A stretch of DNA of 54,128 bases, taken from NCBI GenBank assembly GCA_036557185.1, contig DATBHZ010000030.1, positions 1 through 54,128 of the forward strand. Direction: 5' to 3'. Below, in pieces: positions 43,167 through 50,501 of this stretch. This stretch comes from DATBHZ01 sp036557185. GTDB taxonomy: Bacteria; Actinomycetota; Acidimicrobiia; IMCC26256; JAENVU01. Within the stretch, counting starts at the first letter, position 1. Every line of letters starts with the position of its first letter. Position numbers and translations under genes: made by a program. Below the pieces are notes generated by a model. The model was given only the letters and a program-made list of their open reading frames with translations, searched no databases and had not been told where the DNA came from.

Positions 43167-44149
43167 TTGAGGACCTCCGGGTTCACGAGATTGTCGGGCT
43201 GCCCGCCGGCGAAGAGTGTCGCGAGACCGTCGGCGATGAGCTTGGAGTGGCGTGCCTCGGTGTCCCAGGTCGCCCCGCCGATGTGAGGCGTCAGCACGAC
43301 GTTGTCCATCGCGCACAGCGGGTGGTCCTTCGGAAGGTGCTCACCCACGAAGTGGTCGAGCCCGGCGCCTGCGAGCTTCCCCGACTGGAGCGCGATCACG
43401 AGTGCGTCGGTGTCGTGGAGGAGCGCGCGGGCGCTGTTGATGTAGATCGCCCCCTCCTTCATCTTGGCGAACTCCGCGGCGCCGATCAGATGCTCGGTCT
43501 CGGGTGTGACGACGGCGTGCATCGATACGACGTCCGACTGCTCCAGCACCTCGTCCAATGTGTGCTTCGCGTCGGGCGCATAGGGGTCGTACGCGATGAC
43601 GTGCATCCCGAGCCCCTCGAAGCGCCACTTCGCGGCGCGGCCGACCGCTCCCAGCCCCACGATGCCTGCGGTCCGGCCCGCCAGCTCCCACGCGCGGAAC
43701 CGCTGGTAGGGGATCGTGCCGTCGACGTAGACCTGCTCGGTGCGGACGTCGTGATCGGCGCGCACGACTCCCCGGTTGACGGCGTAGAGCAGCGCGACGG
43801 TCATCTCGGCGACGGCATCGGCGTTGCGACCGGGCGCCCGTAACACGGGGATCCCCTTGGTGGTGGCCGCGGGGATGTCGACGTTATTCGGGTCGCCGCG
43901 ACAGCTGCCGACTGCCACGAGCGGGAGGTCGAGCACCGGCCCCTTGACGCTGTCGCTCTCGACGATGAGCAGTGTCGCCCCCTCCTGTTCACAGCGTTCC
44001 GCGAGCTGGTCGCCGCGATAGAGCCGCAAGGGCTGATGGTCGATCCAGGGATCCACGACGATGTCGGAGCACAGCCCGCGCAACGTCTCGAGGCCTTCGC
44101 CGCGGAACGGCGCGGTCACGAGCGCCTTCGGCTTCGCGGTCGCGTCCAC
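43163..44149 (-). CDS. D-isomer 2-hydroxyacid dehydrogenase (phosphoglycerate dehydrogenase-like)
   Basis: A 328-residue NAD-dependent dehydrogenase. AGIVGLGAVGRAAKWRFEG is the NAD motif, INSAR keeps the catalytic Arg, and LTPHIGGAT the catalytic His. It is shorter than serine-pathway SerA and lacks an ACT domain, so a catabolic role with the downstream aldolase is more likely. The GTG at 44149 is chosen because the family N-terminus begins here. The operator palindrome at 44171-44184 is 21 bases upstream. Confidence 0.83.
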   Translation of the reverse strand: MDATAKPKALVTAPFRGEGLETLRGLCSDIVVDPWIDHQPLRLYRGDQLAERCEQEGATLLIVESDSVKGPVLDLPLVAVGSCRGDPNNVDIPAATTKGIPVLRAPGRNADAVAEMTVALLYAVNRGVVRADHDVRTEQVYVDGTIPYQRFRAWELAGRTAGIVGLGAVGRAAKWRFEGLGMHVIAYDPYAPDAKHTLDEVLEQSDVVSMHAVVTPETEHLIGAAEFAKMKEGAIYINSARALLHDTDALVIALQSGKLAGAGLDHFVGEHLPKDHPLCAMDNVVLTPHIGGATWDTEARHSKLIADGLATLFAGGQPDNLVNPEVLK

Positions 44150-44170
44150 GTCGGGAGTCTCGCAGAAAGG

Positions 44171-44211
44171 TGACGCGGGCGTCACATGGTCGCGTGGCCT
44201 GCTGGTACCGT
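44171..44211 (+). promoter_or_regulatory. Palindromic operator between PGDH-like and epimerase genes, with -10 box
   Basis: TGACGCGGGCGTCA (44171-44184) is a perfect inverted repeat of the catabolic operator type. Rightward, TACCGT (44206-44211) lies 10 bases before the ATG at 44222, so the palindrome covers the -35 region. Leftward, it lies 21 bases before the GTG at 44149. Geometry and -10 sequence match those at 7590-7638. Confidence 0.6.
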
Positions 44212-44221
44212 CTCGCGCCTC

Positions 44222-45142
44222 ATGGAGGCACTCGTCACGGGCGGAGCGGGGTTCATCGGGTCGCACCTCGTGGACGCGCTCGTCGAGCGCGGCGACGGCG
44301 TGCGCGTGCTGGACGACCTCTCGACCGGGCGGCGCGAGAACGTGGATGCACGCGCCGAGTTGATCGAGGGATCGGTCGCGGATCCGGTACTGGTGGCTCG
44401 CGCCGTCGACGGGGTCGAGACCGTCTTCCATCTCGGCGCGCTCGGGGCGGTGGCTCGCTCCGTGTCGGACCCGGGCGCGTCGAACCTGGCCAACGTCACC
44501 GGGACGCTGACCGTGCTCGCCGCAGCACGCGACGCCGGAGCGCGCCGGGTCGTGTTCGCCTCGTCGAGCAGCGTCTACGGCGGCGCCACCGTTGTCCCTA
44601 CGCCCGAGTCGGTGCCGACGCGGCCCCGATCGCCCTATGCCGTCTCCAAGCTGGCCGGTGAGTGGTACACGCGCGTGTTCGGCGAGCTCTACGACCTGGA
44701 GACGGTCGCGCTCCGGTATTTCAACGTCTTCGGCCCGCGCCAGCGGCCCGACTCGACCTATGCGGCGGTGATCCCGCTGTTCGCATCGGCACTGCTCGCG
44801 GGTGAGCGCCCAACGGTCCACGGCGACGGGCTCCAGTCGCGCGACTTCACGTACGTGTCGGACGTCGTGGGCGCCAACCTGCTCGCGGCGAGCACACCGG
44901 GCATCAGCGCCCAGGTCTTCAACGTGGCGCCGGGTGCAGGTTCCACGCTGCTCCAGCTGCTCGACGCGCTCGGCGAGATCCTCGGCGTCGTGCCCGAGCC
45001 GCTGTTCACGGCTTCCCGGCCGGGCGACATCCACCAATCGTGCGCGGACGCGAGCGCGGCGCGGGCAGCGCTCGGATGGAAGCCGGAGGTGAGCTTCGAG
45101 AGCGGCCTGACGCGCTATGTGGCCTGGTTGCGCTCGGCGTGA
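44222..45142 (+). CDS. UDP-glucose/GlcNAc 4-epimerase-like SDR
   Basis: A 306-residue extended SDR. ALVTGGAGFIGSHLVDAL binds NAD, SPYAVSKLAGE holds the catalytic Tyr-x3-Lys, and RYFNVFGPRQRPDSTYAAVI is the UDP-sugar-binding segment of the GalE/WbpP group. It should interconvert UDP-hexose epimers for glycan synthesis. ATG 44222 is preferred over 44186 because the fold starts here and the -10 box lies 10 bases upstream. Finding a catabolic-type operator at this promoter is unexpected; it may serve only the divergent gene. Confidence 0.87.
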   Translation: MEALVTGGAGFIGSHLVDALVERGDGVRVLDDLSTGRRENVDARAELIEGSVADPVLVARAVDGVETVFHLGALGAVARSVSDPGASNLANVTGTLTVLAAARDAGARRVVFASSSSVYGGATVVPTPESVPTRPRSPYAVSKLAGEWYTRVFGELYDLETVALRYFNVFGPRQRPDSTYAAVIPLFASALLAGERPTVHGDGLQSRDFTYVSDVVGANLLAASTPGISAQVFNVAPGAGSTLLQLLDALGEILGVVPEPLFTASRPGDIHQSCADASAARAALGWKPEVSFESGLTRYVAWLRSA

Positions 45143-45174
45143 CGGCATCGCGGCGTGCAGAGGGGACGAAGGGG

Positions 45175-45219
45175 TAGAGTCCGGGCGGGCGGGGATCCCC
45201 GCCCCCGTCGGCTGGGAGG
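45175..45219 (+). promoter_or_regulatory. Promoter, palindromic leader hairpin and ribosome site of the secreted SGNH gene
   Basis: TAGAGT (45175-45180) is a -10 candidate. Just after the expected transcription start lies an 18-base perfect palindrome (45187-45204) able to form a 7-base stem GGGCGGG/CCCGCCC with a GATC loop. GGGAGG (45214-45219) follows, 4 bases before the ATG at 45224. The hairpin would sit at the 5' end of the mRNA. Confidence 0.5.
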
Positions 45220-45223
45220 CTCG

Positions 45224-46054
45224 ATGAGGTCGAGGAGTAGGGGCGGAGGCCGGATCTTCGGTCTCCTGGTGGCCGTCTGCGCGGCGATCACACTGGTGGT
45301 GCCGCTGGCAGGATCATCCATCGCGTCGGCAGCGACTGCCAAGAGGATCGTGTACTACGGGGATTCCCTGTTGAACGAGGCGCACTGGCAGATCGAGGCC
45401 GAGTACTCCACGAAGCCGACCTGGATCCTGTCCGAGGCGATCCAGTCAGGGATCCCGCTGTGCAACCTCATCCCGGCGATCCAGGAGAACATCGCCACGC
45501 TGCACCCCTACCGGATCGTGGTCGAGACGTTCGGCAACGTCGGCACCTCGTGCGCGGTGGACGGCGAGGGCAACCCGGTGGTGTTCGGCTCGCCCGAGTG
45601 GCTGACGCTCTACCAGCAGAACTACGAGACCATCCTGAACATGACCGACGCGGCCGGTGTCCGTGTGACGCTCGTCGAGTCGCCGATGACGTCGACGCCG
45701 GGCCTGAACGACGCCGAGACCTCGCTCAACGCGCTGATGCTGTCGGAGGCCGGCGCCCATCACAAGGTCTCGGTTGCCCCGGGGCCGGTCCATTCGATCG
45801 AGAAGAACGGCGCCTACACGCTCACGAAATCGTGCACCGCGGCCGAGAAGGCCGACCCCAACAGCGGGTGCGGCACGCCGAAGAAGGGCCAGATCATCGT
45901 GCGCGCTCCCGACGGCGTGCACTTCTGCCCGGTCGGGTACCCGGACGGCTCCGACGGGGAAGAGCCGTGCGCGGTCTACAGCAGCGGAGCGATCCGCTAC
46001 GGGAACGCCATGGTGACCGCGGGCACCGCGCCACCCGCTCCGATCATGCCTTGA
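45224..46054 (+). CDS. Secreted SGNH-hydrolase-like protein
   Basis: A 276-residue exported protein. Residues 1-36 are a signal peptide: Arg-rich start, hydrophobic core, cleavage likely after ASA36. YYGDS with Ser48 is the nucleophile block, and DGVHFC with Asp230 and His233 is the catalytic His block of SGNH hydrolases. Several cysteines in the mature part may form disulphides. It probably acts on acyl groups of envelope or extracellular material, like the SGNH domain fused to the acyltransferase at 32583-34466. ATG 45224 is chosen for the GGGAGG site; the frame is open upstream. Confidence 0.8.
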   Translation: MRSRSRGGGRIFGLLVAVCAAITLVVPLAGSSIASAATAKRIVYYGDSLLNEAHWQIEAEYSTKPTWILSEAIQSGIPLCNLIPAIQENIATLHPYRIVVETFGNVGTSCAVDGEGNPVVFGSPEWLTLYQQNYETILNMTDAAGVRVTLVESPMTSTPGLNDAETSLNALMLSEAGAHHKVSVAPGPVHSIEKNGAYTLTKSCTAAEKADPNSGCGTPKKGQIIVRAPDGVHFCPVGYPDGSDGEEPCAVYSSGAIRYGNAMVTAGTAPPAPIMP

Positions 46055-46077
46055 GCCGCGCCCGCGCGCGGATGTCC

Positions 46078-46659
46078 TCAGAGCAGCGCGGCAATCCGCT
46101 CGGCCGCGGTCGCGGGGGCGAGCTCGGGTCGCAACACGAGCTCCGGTGACTCGGGCGGCTCGTAGGGGTCGTCGATCCCGGTGAAGCCGGTGATCTCGCC
46201 GGCGCGCGCCTGCTTGTACAGGCCCTTGGGGTCGCGCCGCTCGCACTCGTCGAGGGGCGTGTCGACGAACACCTCGACGAACCGCAGCCCGCGTTCGGCG
46301 TGGCGCGCGCGAACGCGGTCGCGGTCGGCGCGATAGGGCGAGATCAGGGGGACGACCGCGACGACACCGGCGTCCGCGAAGAGCGCTGCGACCTCTCCGA
46401 CGCGCCGCACGTTCTCCGCGCGGTCGGCGGCGCTGAAGCCGAGATCGCCGTTCAGGCCGTGGCGGAGGTTGTCGCCGTCGAGCATGTAGGCGGGGGAACC
46501 GCCGGCGACCAGCAGCCGTTCCAGCTCGACCGCGATCGTCGACTTTCCCGACCCGGAGAGTCCCGTCAGCCAGACGGTGACGCCGGAGTGGCCCGTGGCC
46601 GCACGCCGCTCCTCACGCGTCAGCGAGCTCGCGTGGTAGGTGACGTTCTCGCTCTCCAC
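46078..46659 (-). CDS. cysC: Adenylylsulfate kinase
   Basis: A 193-residue APS kinase. WLTGLSGSGKST (Gly33-Ser40) is the Walker A loop, and LDGDNLRHGLNGDLGFS is the APS-binding signature. It phosphorylates APS to PAPS with ATP. The GTG start lies 7 bases after the cysN stop, as the last gene of a leftward rrf2-cysQ-cysD-cysN-cysC unit. The C-terminal half keeps DPKGLYKQARAGEI, the usual lid region. Here the kinase is separate, unlike actinobacteria that fuse it to CysN. Confidence 0.93.
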   Translation of the reverse strand: MESENVTYHASSLTREERRAATGHSGVTVWLTGLSGSGKSTIAVELERLLVAGGSPAYMLDGDNLRHGLNGDLGFSAADRAENVRRVGEVAALFADAGVVAVVPLISPYRADRDRVRARHAERGLRFVEVFVDTPLDECERRDPKGLYKQARAGEITGFTGIDDPYEPPESPELVLRPELAPATAAERIAALL

Positions 46660-46666
46660 CGCACCG

Positions 46667-47917
46667 TCACTCGACGCCGAGGACCATACCGGCCCCGACC
46701 GTCTCGTTCGTGCCTTCCTCGATCAGGATGAAGCTGCCCGTCGCCCGGTTCCTGCGGTATTCGTCGACGAACAACGGCGCCGTCACCCGGAGCGACACGC
46801 GGCCCATGTCGTTCATGACCAGGCTGTCCGTCGTCTCGTCCCGGTGCAGCGTGTTCACGTCCAGCCGGTAGTGCAGCTCGCGGACGAGGCACTTCACGGT
46901 TCGGGTCGTGTGCTTGAGCACGTAACGGCCCCGCTGCTGGAGCGGCTTCTCGCTGAACCAGCACACCATCGCATCGAGCTCCTGCGTGGCAGTGGGGGCG
47001 TTGTGCGGACGGCAGATCATGTCGCCGCGCGAGATGTCGAGATCGTCGTGGAGACGGATCGTGACCGACGCGGGCGGCATCGCCTCGTGCACGGTCCCGC
47101 CGAACAGATCGATGGACTCGATCGTCGAGGTGAGACCCGACGGCAGCACCATGACCTCGTCGCCCGGGCGGAAGATCCCGCCGGCCACCTGCCCGGCGTA
47201 CCCGCGGTAGTCGTGCCACTCGTTCGACATCGGCCGCACCACCCACTGCACGGGGAAGCGCGAGTCGATGAGGTTCCGGTCCGAGCCGATGTACACGTGC
47301 TCGAGGTGGTGCAGCAGCGTCGGCCCTCCGTACCACGGAGTGTTCGAGGAGTGCGATGTGACGTTGTCGCCGTGGAGCGCCGAGATCGGGATGAACGTCA
47401 GGTCGCGTACGTCGAGCTTCGCGGCGAACTCGGTGAACTCGTCGGAGATCCTGTCGAAGACGTCCTGGTCGAAGTCGACGAGGTCCATCTTGTTCACGCA
47501 CAGCACGAGGTGGCGGACCGAGAGGAGCGACGCGATGACGGCGTGCCGGCGTGACTGCTCGAGCACCCCCTTGCGGGCATCGATGAGGATCAGAGCGAGG
47601 TCGGCGGTCGACGCACCCGTGACCATGTTGCGCGTGTACTGCACGTGGCCCGGCGTGTCCGCGATGATGAACTTCCGTCTCGGCGTGGCGAAGTACCGGT
47701 ATGCAACGTCGATCGTGATGCCCTGCTCGCGCTCGGCGCGGAGGCCGTCGGTCAGCAGTGCGAGGTTCGTGTAGTCGAAACCCTTCTCACGCGAGGTGCG
47801 TTCGACGGCCTCGAGCTGGTCCTCGAAGATCTGCTTGCTGTCGAGCAACAGACGTCCGATCAAGGTGCTCTTGCCGTCGTCGACCGAGCCCGCCGTCGCG
47901 AAGCGGAGCAACTCCAT
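46667..47917 (-). CDS. cysN: Sulfate adenylyltransferase subunit 1 (GTPase)
   Basis: A 416-residue EF-Tu-like GTPase. AGSVDDGKST (from Gly10) is the P-loop, DTPGHVQYTRNMVTGAS the G3 region and VNKMDLVD the G4 motif. With CysD it forms ATP sulfurylase, where GTP hydrolysis drives APS formation. ATG 47917 is used because MELLRFATAGSVDDGKST is the standard N-terminus; the long upstream extension of the frame overlaps cysD and is not real. It lacks a fused APS kinase domain, which is encoded by the next gene. Confidence 0.93.
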   Translation of the reverse strand: MELLRFATAGSVDDGKSTLIGRLLLDSKQIFEDQLEAVERTSREKGFDYTNLALLTDGLRAEREQGITIDVAYRYFATPRRKFIIADTPGHVQYTRNMVTGASTADLALILIDARKGVLEQSRRHAVIASLLSVRHLVLCVNKMDLVDFDQDVFDRISDEFTEFAAKLDVRDLTFIPISALHGDNVTSHSSNTPWYGGPTLLHHLEHVYIGSDRNLIDSRFPVQWVVRPMSNEWHDYRGYAGQVAGGIFRPGDEVMVLPSGLTSTIESIDLFGGTVHEAMPPASVTIRLHDDLDISRGDMICRPHNAPTATQELDAMVCWFSEKPLQQRGRYVLKHTTRTVKCLVRELHYRLDVNTLHRDETTDSLVMNDMGRVSLRVTAPLFVDEYRRNRATGSFILIEEGTNETVGAGMVLGVE

Positions 47918-47979
47918 TATGACGGTCGATTCCGCTCCGGCGTCCCGGCCATCCGGCCACGCCTCCGCTGCATCTCCAT

Positions 47980-48891
47980 CTAGAAGTAGCCCTCCTTCTT
48001 GCGGTCCTCCATGGCGGCGTCGGCGAACTTGTCGTCCGCACGCGTGGCGCCTCGCTCGGTGATGCGCGATGACGAGACCTCCATGATCACGTCCTCGGGC
48101 GTCGCTGCCGGCGACTCGACGGCGCCCGTGCACGTCGCGTCGCCCACGGTGCGGAAGCGAACGGTCAGGAGCTCGACCTCTTCGTCCTCCAGGAGCGTCA
48201 CGAAGGGGGTGACGGCCAGGAGCATCCCGTCCCGCCGGAAGACCTCGCGCTTGTGCGCGTAGTAGAGGGACGGCAGCTCGACACCCTCCCGGGCGATGTA
48301 CTGCCACACGTCCATCTCGGTCCAGTTGGAGATGGGAAAGACCCGGATGTGCTCGCCCTGCTTGTGCCGGCCGTTGTAGAGGCTCCACAGCTCGGGACGT
48401 TGGTTCTTCGGGTCCCACTGCCCGAACTCGTCGCGGAAGGAGTAGACGCGCTCCTTAGCGCGCGCCTTGTCCTCGTCGCGGCGACCGCCGCCGAACACGG
48501 CGTCGAACCCGTGCTCCTCGATGGCGTCGAGCAACGTGACGCTCTGGAGCCGGTTCCGGGTCGCCTTCGGGCTCTTGTCCTCGGTCACCCGGCCCGACTT
48601 GATCGACTCCTCGACCGAGGCCACCACGAGCTCCGCCCCCAGCTCCGCCGTCCGGCGGTCCCGGAAGTCGATCGCCTCGGGGAAGTTGTGGCCGGTGTCC
48701 ACGTGCATCAGCGGGAACGGCAGGCGCGCGGGCCAGAACGCCTTCTCGGCGATCTTGAGCATGACGGCGGAGTCCTTGCCCCCGGAGAACAGGAGGACCG
48801 GGTGCTCGAACTCGGCCGCGACCTCACGCATGATGTGGATGGACTCGGCTTCGAGCGCGTCGAGATGAGAGATCGTGGTGGTGTCCGTCAT
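47980..48891 (-). CDS. cysD: Sulfate adenylyltransferase subunit 2
   Basis: A 303-residue PP-loop ATP pyrophosphatase. LLFSGGKDSAVML (Ser36-Ser41) is the PP-loop, and the C-terminus DDKFADAAMEDRKKEGYF is the highly conserved CysD tail. It adenylates sulfate to APS together with CysN. The ATG has a GGAGGGGGG ribosome site. The cysN start is 62 bases downstream, and cysQ ends 37 bases upstream on the same strand. Confidence 0.95.
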   Translation of the reverse strand: MTDTTTISHLDALEAESIHIMREVAAEFEHPVLLFSGGKDSAVMLKIAEKAFWPARLPFPLMHVDTGHNFPEAIDFRDRRTAELGAELVVASVEESIKSGRVTEDKSPKATRNRLQSVTLLDAIEEHGFDAVFGGGRRDEDKARAKERVYSFRDEFGQWDPKNQRPELWSLYNGRHKQGEHIRVFPISNWTEMDVWQYIAREGVELPSLYYAHKREVFRRDGMLLAVTPFVTLLEDEEVELLTVRFRTVGDATCTGAVESPAATPEDVIMEVSSSRITERGATRADDKFADAAMEDRKKEGYF

Positions 48892-48928
48892 ACCGCCCCC
48901 CTCCTCGGTGCTGACGGGGACTCAGATC

Positions 48929-49705
48929 CTACTCGCGGGCCCTGTCTCGACCGTGGGCTCGACGGACGACCGCGATGACCGATTCGGCATATTCCGGGCG
49001 GCAGATGAGCAGGTCGGGGAGCGAGCGGTCGGCTTCGTTGTAGCGGAGCGCGCTGCCGTCGATCCGCGAGACGTGCAGCCCGGCAGCGGCCGCGACCGCG
49101 ACCGGGGCAGCCGAGTCCCACTGGTACTGGCCGCCGGCATGGGCGTACACGTCGACGGCGCCGAGCACCACGGCCATCGCCTTGGCGCCTGCAGAGCCCA
49201 TGGGCACGAGCTCGGCGCCGAGCGCTTCCTGGATCGTGCCGGTGACGGCGGGCGGGCGGCTCCGGCTCACCACCAGACGCGGCGGACCCGGCTGCCGGGG
49301 CGCGAGCGCGGGGGCGGGATCCGTGCACAGCACCCGGCCCTGCGCGGGGAGCGCCACCGCGCCGACGCTCGCCGCTCCGTCGATCGCGAGCGCGACGTGG
49401 ACCGCCCAGTCGTCGCGGTCGAGCTCCCCGAACTCGCGCGTGCCGTCGAGCGGGTCGATGATCCACACACGGCGCGACTGCAGGCGCCGCAGATCGTCCG
49501 CGGACTCCTCCGAGAGGATCGCGTCGTCGGGCCGGGCGGACCGGAGCGCGTCGAGGATCAGGACGTTGGCCCGTGCGTCCCCGGCGTTGCGCAGCGCGGT
49601 TGGGTCCTCGATCGTCGGGCGGAGGTCGAGGAGCAGCTCGCCGGCTTCGCGCGCGAGCGCGGCCGCGAGCGCGTGGTCGTCGGCCTGTTGGTCGGGATCG
49701 CTCAC
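48929..49705 (-). CDS. cysQ: 3'(2'),5'-bisphosphate nucleotidase / inositol-phosphatase family protein
   Basis: A 258-residue Mg2+-dependent phosphatase. LSEESADD, WIIDPLDGTREF and WDSAAPVAVA are the three metal-binding motifs of the FIG/IMPase superfamily. The CysQ branch removes the 3' phosphate from PAP or PAPS, which limits PAPS build-up and fits this operon. The GTG overlaps the rrf2 stop (GTGA), so the regulator and the phosphatase are coupled. Confidence 0.88.
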   Translation of the reverse strand: MSDPDQQADDHALAAALAREAGELLLDLRPTIEDPTALRNAGDARANVLILDALRSARPDDAILSEESADDLRRLQSRRVWIIDPLDGTREFGELDRDDWAVHVALAIDGAASVGAVALPAQGRVLCTDPAPALAPRQPGPPRLVVSRSRPPAVTGTIQEALGAELVPMGSAGAKAMAVVLGAVDVYAHAGGQYQWDSAAPVAVAAAAGLHVSRIDGSALRYNEADRSLPDLLICRPEYAESVIAVVRRAHGRDRARE

Positions 49706-50163
49706 GATCGCCGCTTGCGCGCTTCGGGATCGGCGGCCTTCTTCTCCACCGCCGCCGGGAGCTTGCCCGCCGCCAGGTCCGCGATGGTCACGCGCTCGAG
49801 CACCTCCCGGAGGCTCGCCCGGACGGCGATCCACACGTCGACCAGCCGCGTCGCGGCGCCCCGGTACTCGAGGTCCTCGGGTCGCTGGCCGCGCACATCG
49901 GCGAGCGGCCCGTCGACCGAGCGGATGACGTCTGCGATCGTGATCTCGGTGGCCGGACGTGCGAGCAGGTACCCGCCTTCGGCGCCCCGGCGTGAGGCGA
50001 CGATGCCGGCCGTGCGCAGGGACCCGAGGATGTTCTCGAGGAACTTGACGGGCATGTCCTGCGAGATGGCGAGCCGCTCGCCCTTGACGGGCGCGCCTGC
50101 CGGTGCGGTGGCGAGCTCGGCGACGACGCGCACCGCATAGTCCGACTTCGCCGAGATCCGCAT
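49702..50163 (-). CDS. Rrf2-family transcriptional regulator without Fe-S cysteines
   Basis: A 153-residue winged-helix regulator. MRISAKSDYAVRVVAELA and SRRGAEGGYLLARPATEITIADVIRSVDG are the Rrf2 DNA-binding and wing signatures. The protein has no cysteine at all, so it cannot carry the [2Fe-2S] cluster of IscR and is closer to CymR-type sulfur regulators. It is the first gene of the sulfate-assimilation unit and overlaps cysQ. Control of this operon and of itself is the natural inference. A TAGGTT box (50176-50171) lies 7 bases before the ATG. Confidence 0.9.
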   Translation of the reverse strand: MRISAKSDYAVRVVAELATAPAGAPVKGERLAISQDMPVKFLENILGSLRTAGIVASRRGAEGGYLLARPATEITIADVIRSVDGPLADVRGQRPEDLEYRGAATRLVDVWIAVRASLREVLERVTIADLAAGKLPAAVEKKAADPEARKRRS

Positions 50164-50170
50164 CGGGTGG

Positions 50171-50176
50171 AACCTA
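50171..50176 (-). promoter_or_regulatory. Probable -10 box of the sulfur operon, leaderless start
   Basis: On the minus strand TAGGTT lies 7 bases before the ATG of the Rrf2 regulator. The following 25 bases upstream are G/C-rich, with repeated GGCCGG/CCGGCC elements around 50178-50200 that could bind a regulator. Confidence 0.5.
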
Positions 50177-50200
50177 GCGGGCGGGCCGGAGCCGGCCCGG

Positions 50201-50431
50201 TTACGACCGCAGGAACGGTGGCGGGGCCGGCGTCGGCGCGGCGTCGGCCAGCAGCCCGTGGATCGACAGCGCGCGTACCGCGATCTCGGCGAGCTGCTCG
50301 ACGTTGGCGCCGTGCTCGTCGGTCCAGGCCGGGTACGAGCTCATCAGTGCCTCGGCCACGATGAGCTTCGCGAGGGAAGTATCCACTTCGTTCACCTTCG
50401 CGCCATCAACTGTGCGAGTGGTGGCAATCAC
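50201..50431 (-). CDS. Small hypothetical protein
   Basis: At most 76 residues, starting at GTG 50431; an internal GTG at 50395 would give about 64 residues beginning VNEVDTSLAKLIVAEALMS and may be the real start. The central part is a plausible amphipathic helix and the C-terminus ends PTPAPPPFL. No family is recognised. It lies between the sulfur operon and the acyl-CoA operon. If real, its promoter would lie in the same region as the operator palindrome at 50460-50477. Coding status is not certain. Confidence 0.5.
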   Translation of the reverse strand: MIATTRTVDGAKVNEVDTSLAKLIVAEALMSSYPAWTDEHGANVEQLAEIAVRALSIHGLLADAAPTPAPPPFLRS

Positions 50432-50459
50432 CGCAGGTTTCGGGCGTGCCCGACGCCTC

Positions 50460-50477
50460 CCTGACTACCGTGTCAGG
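50460..50477 (+). promoter_or_regulatory. Palindromic operator containing the -10 box of the enoyl-CoA hydratase operon
   Basis: CCTGAC-TACCGT-GTCAGG is a perfect 6-base inverted repeat with a 6-base spacer, identical in both arms to the site at 7590-7607. Its spacer is itself TACCGT, a TANNNT -10 match, so a bound protein would block the promoter directly. The gene at 50502 then has a leader of about 24 bases with a GGGGAG ribosome site at 50492-50497. Confidence 0.65.
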
Positions 50478-50501
50478 TACCGACCGCCCGCGGGGAGCAC
50501 C

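Noticed and set aside
45187..45204. The GC palindrome as an intrinsic terminator for the upstream epimerase gene
   Set aside because: No T tract follows, and it lies just after a -10 candidate for the next gene, so a leader hairpin is more likely.
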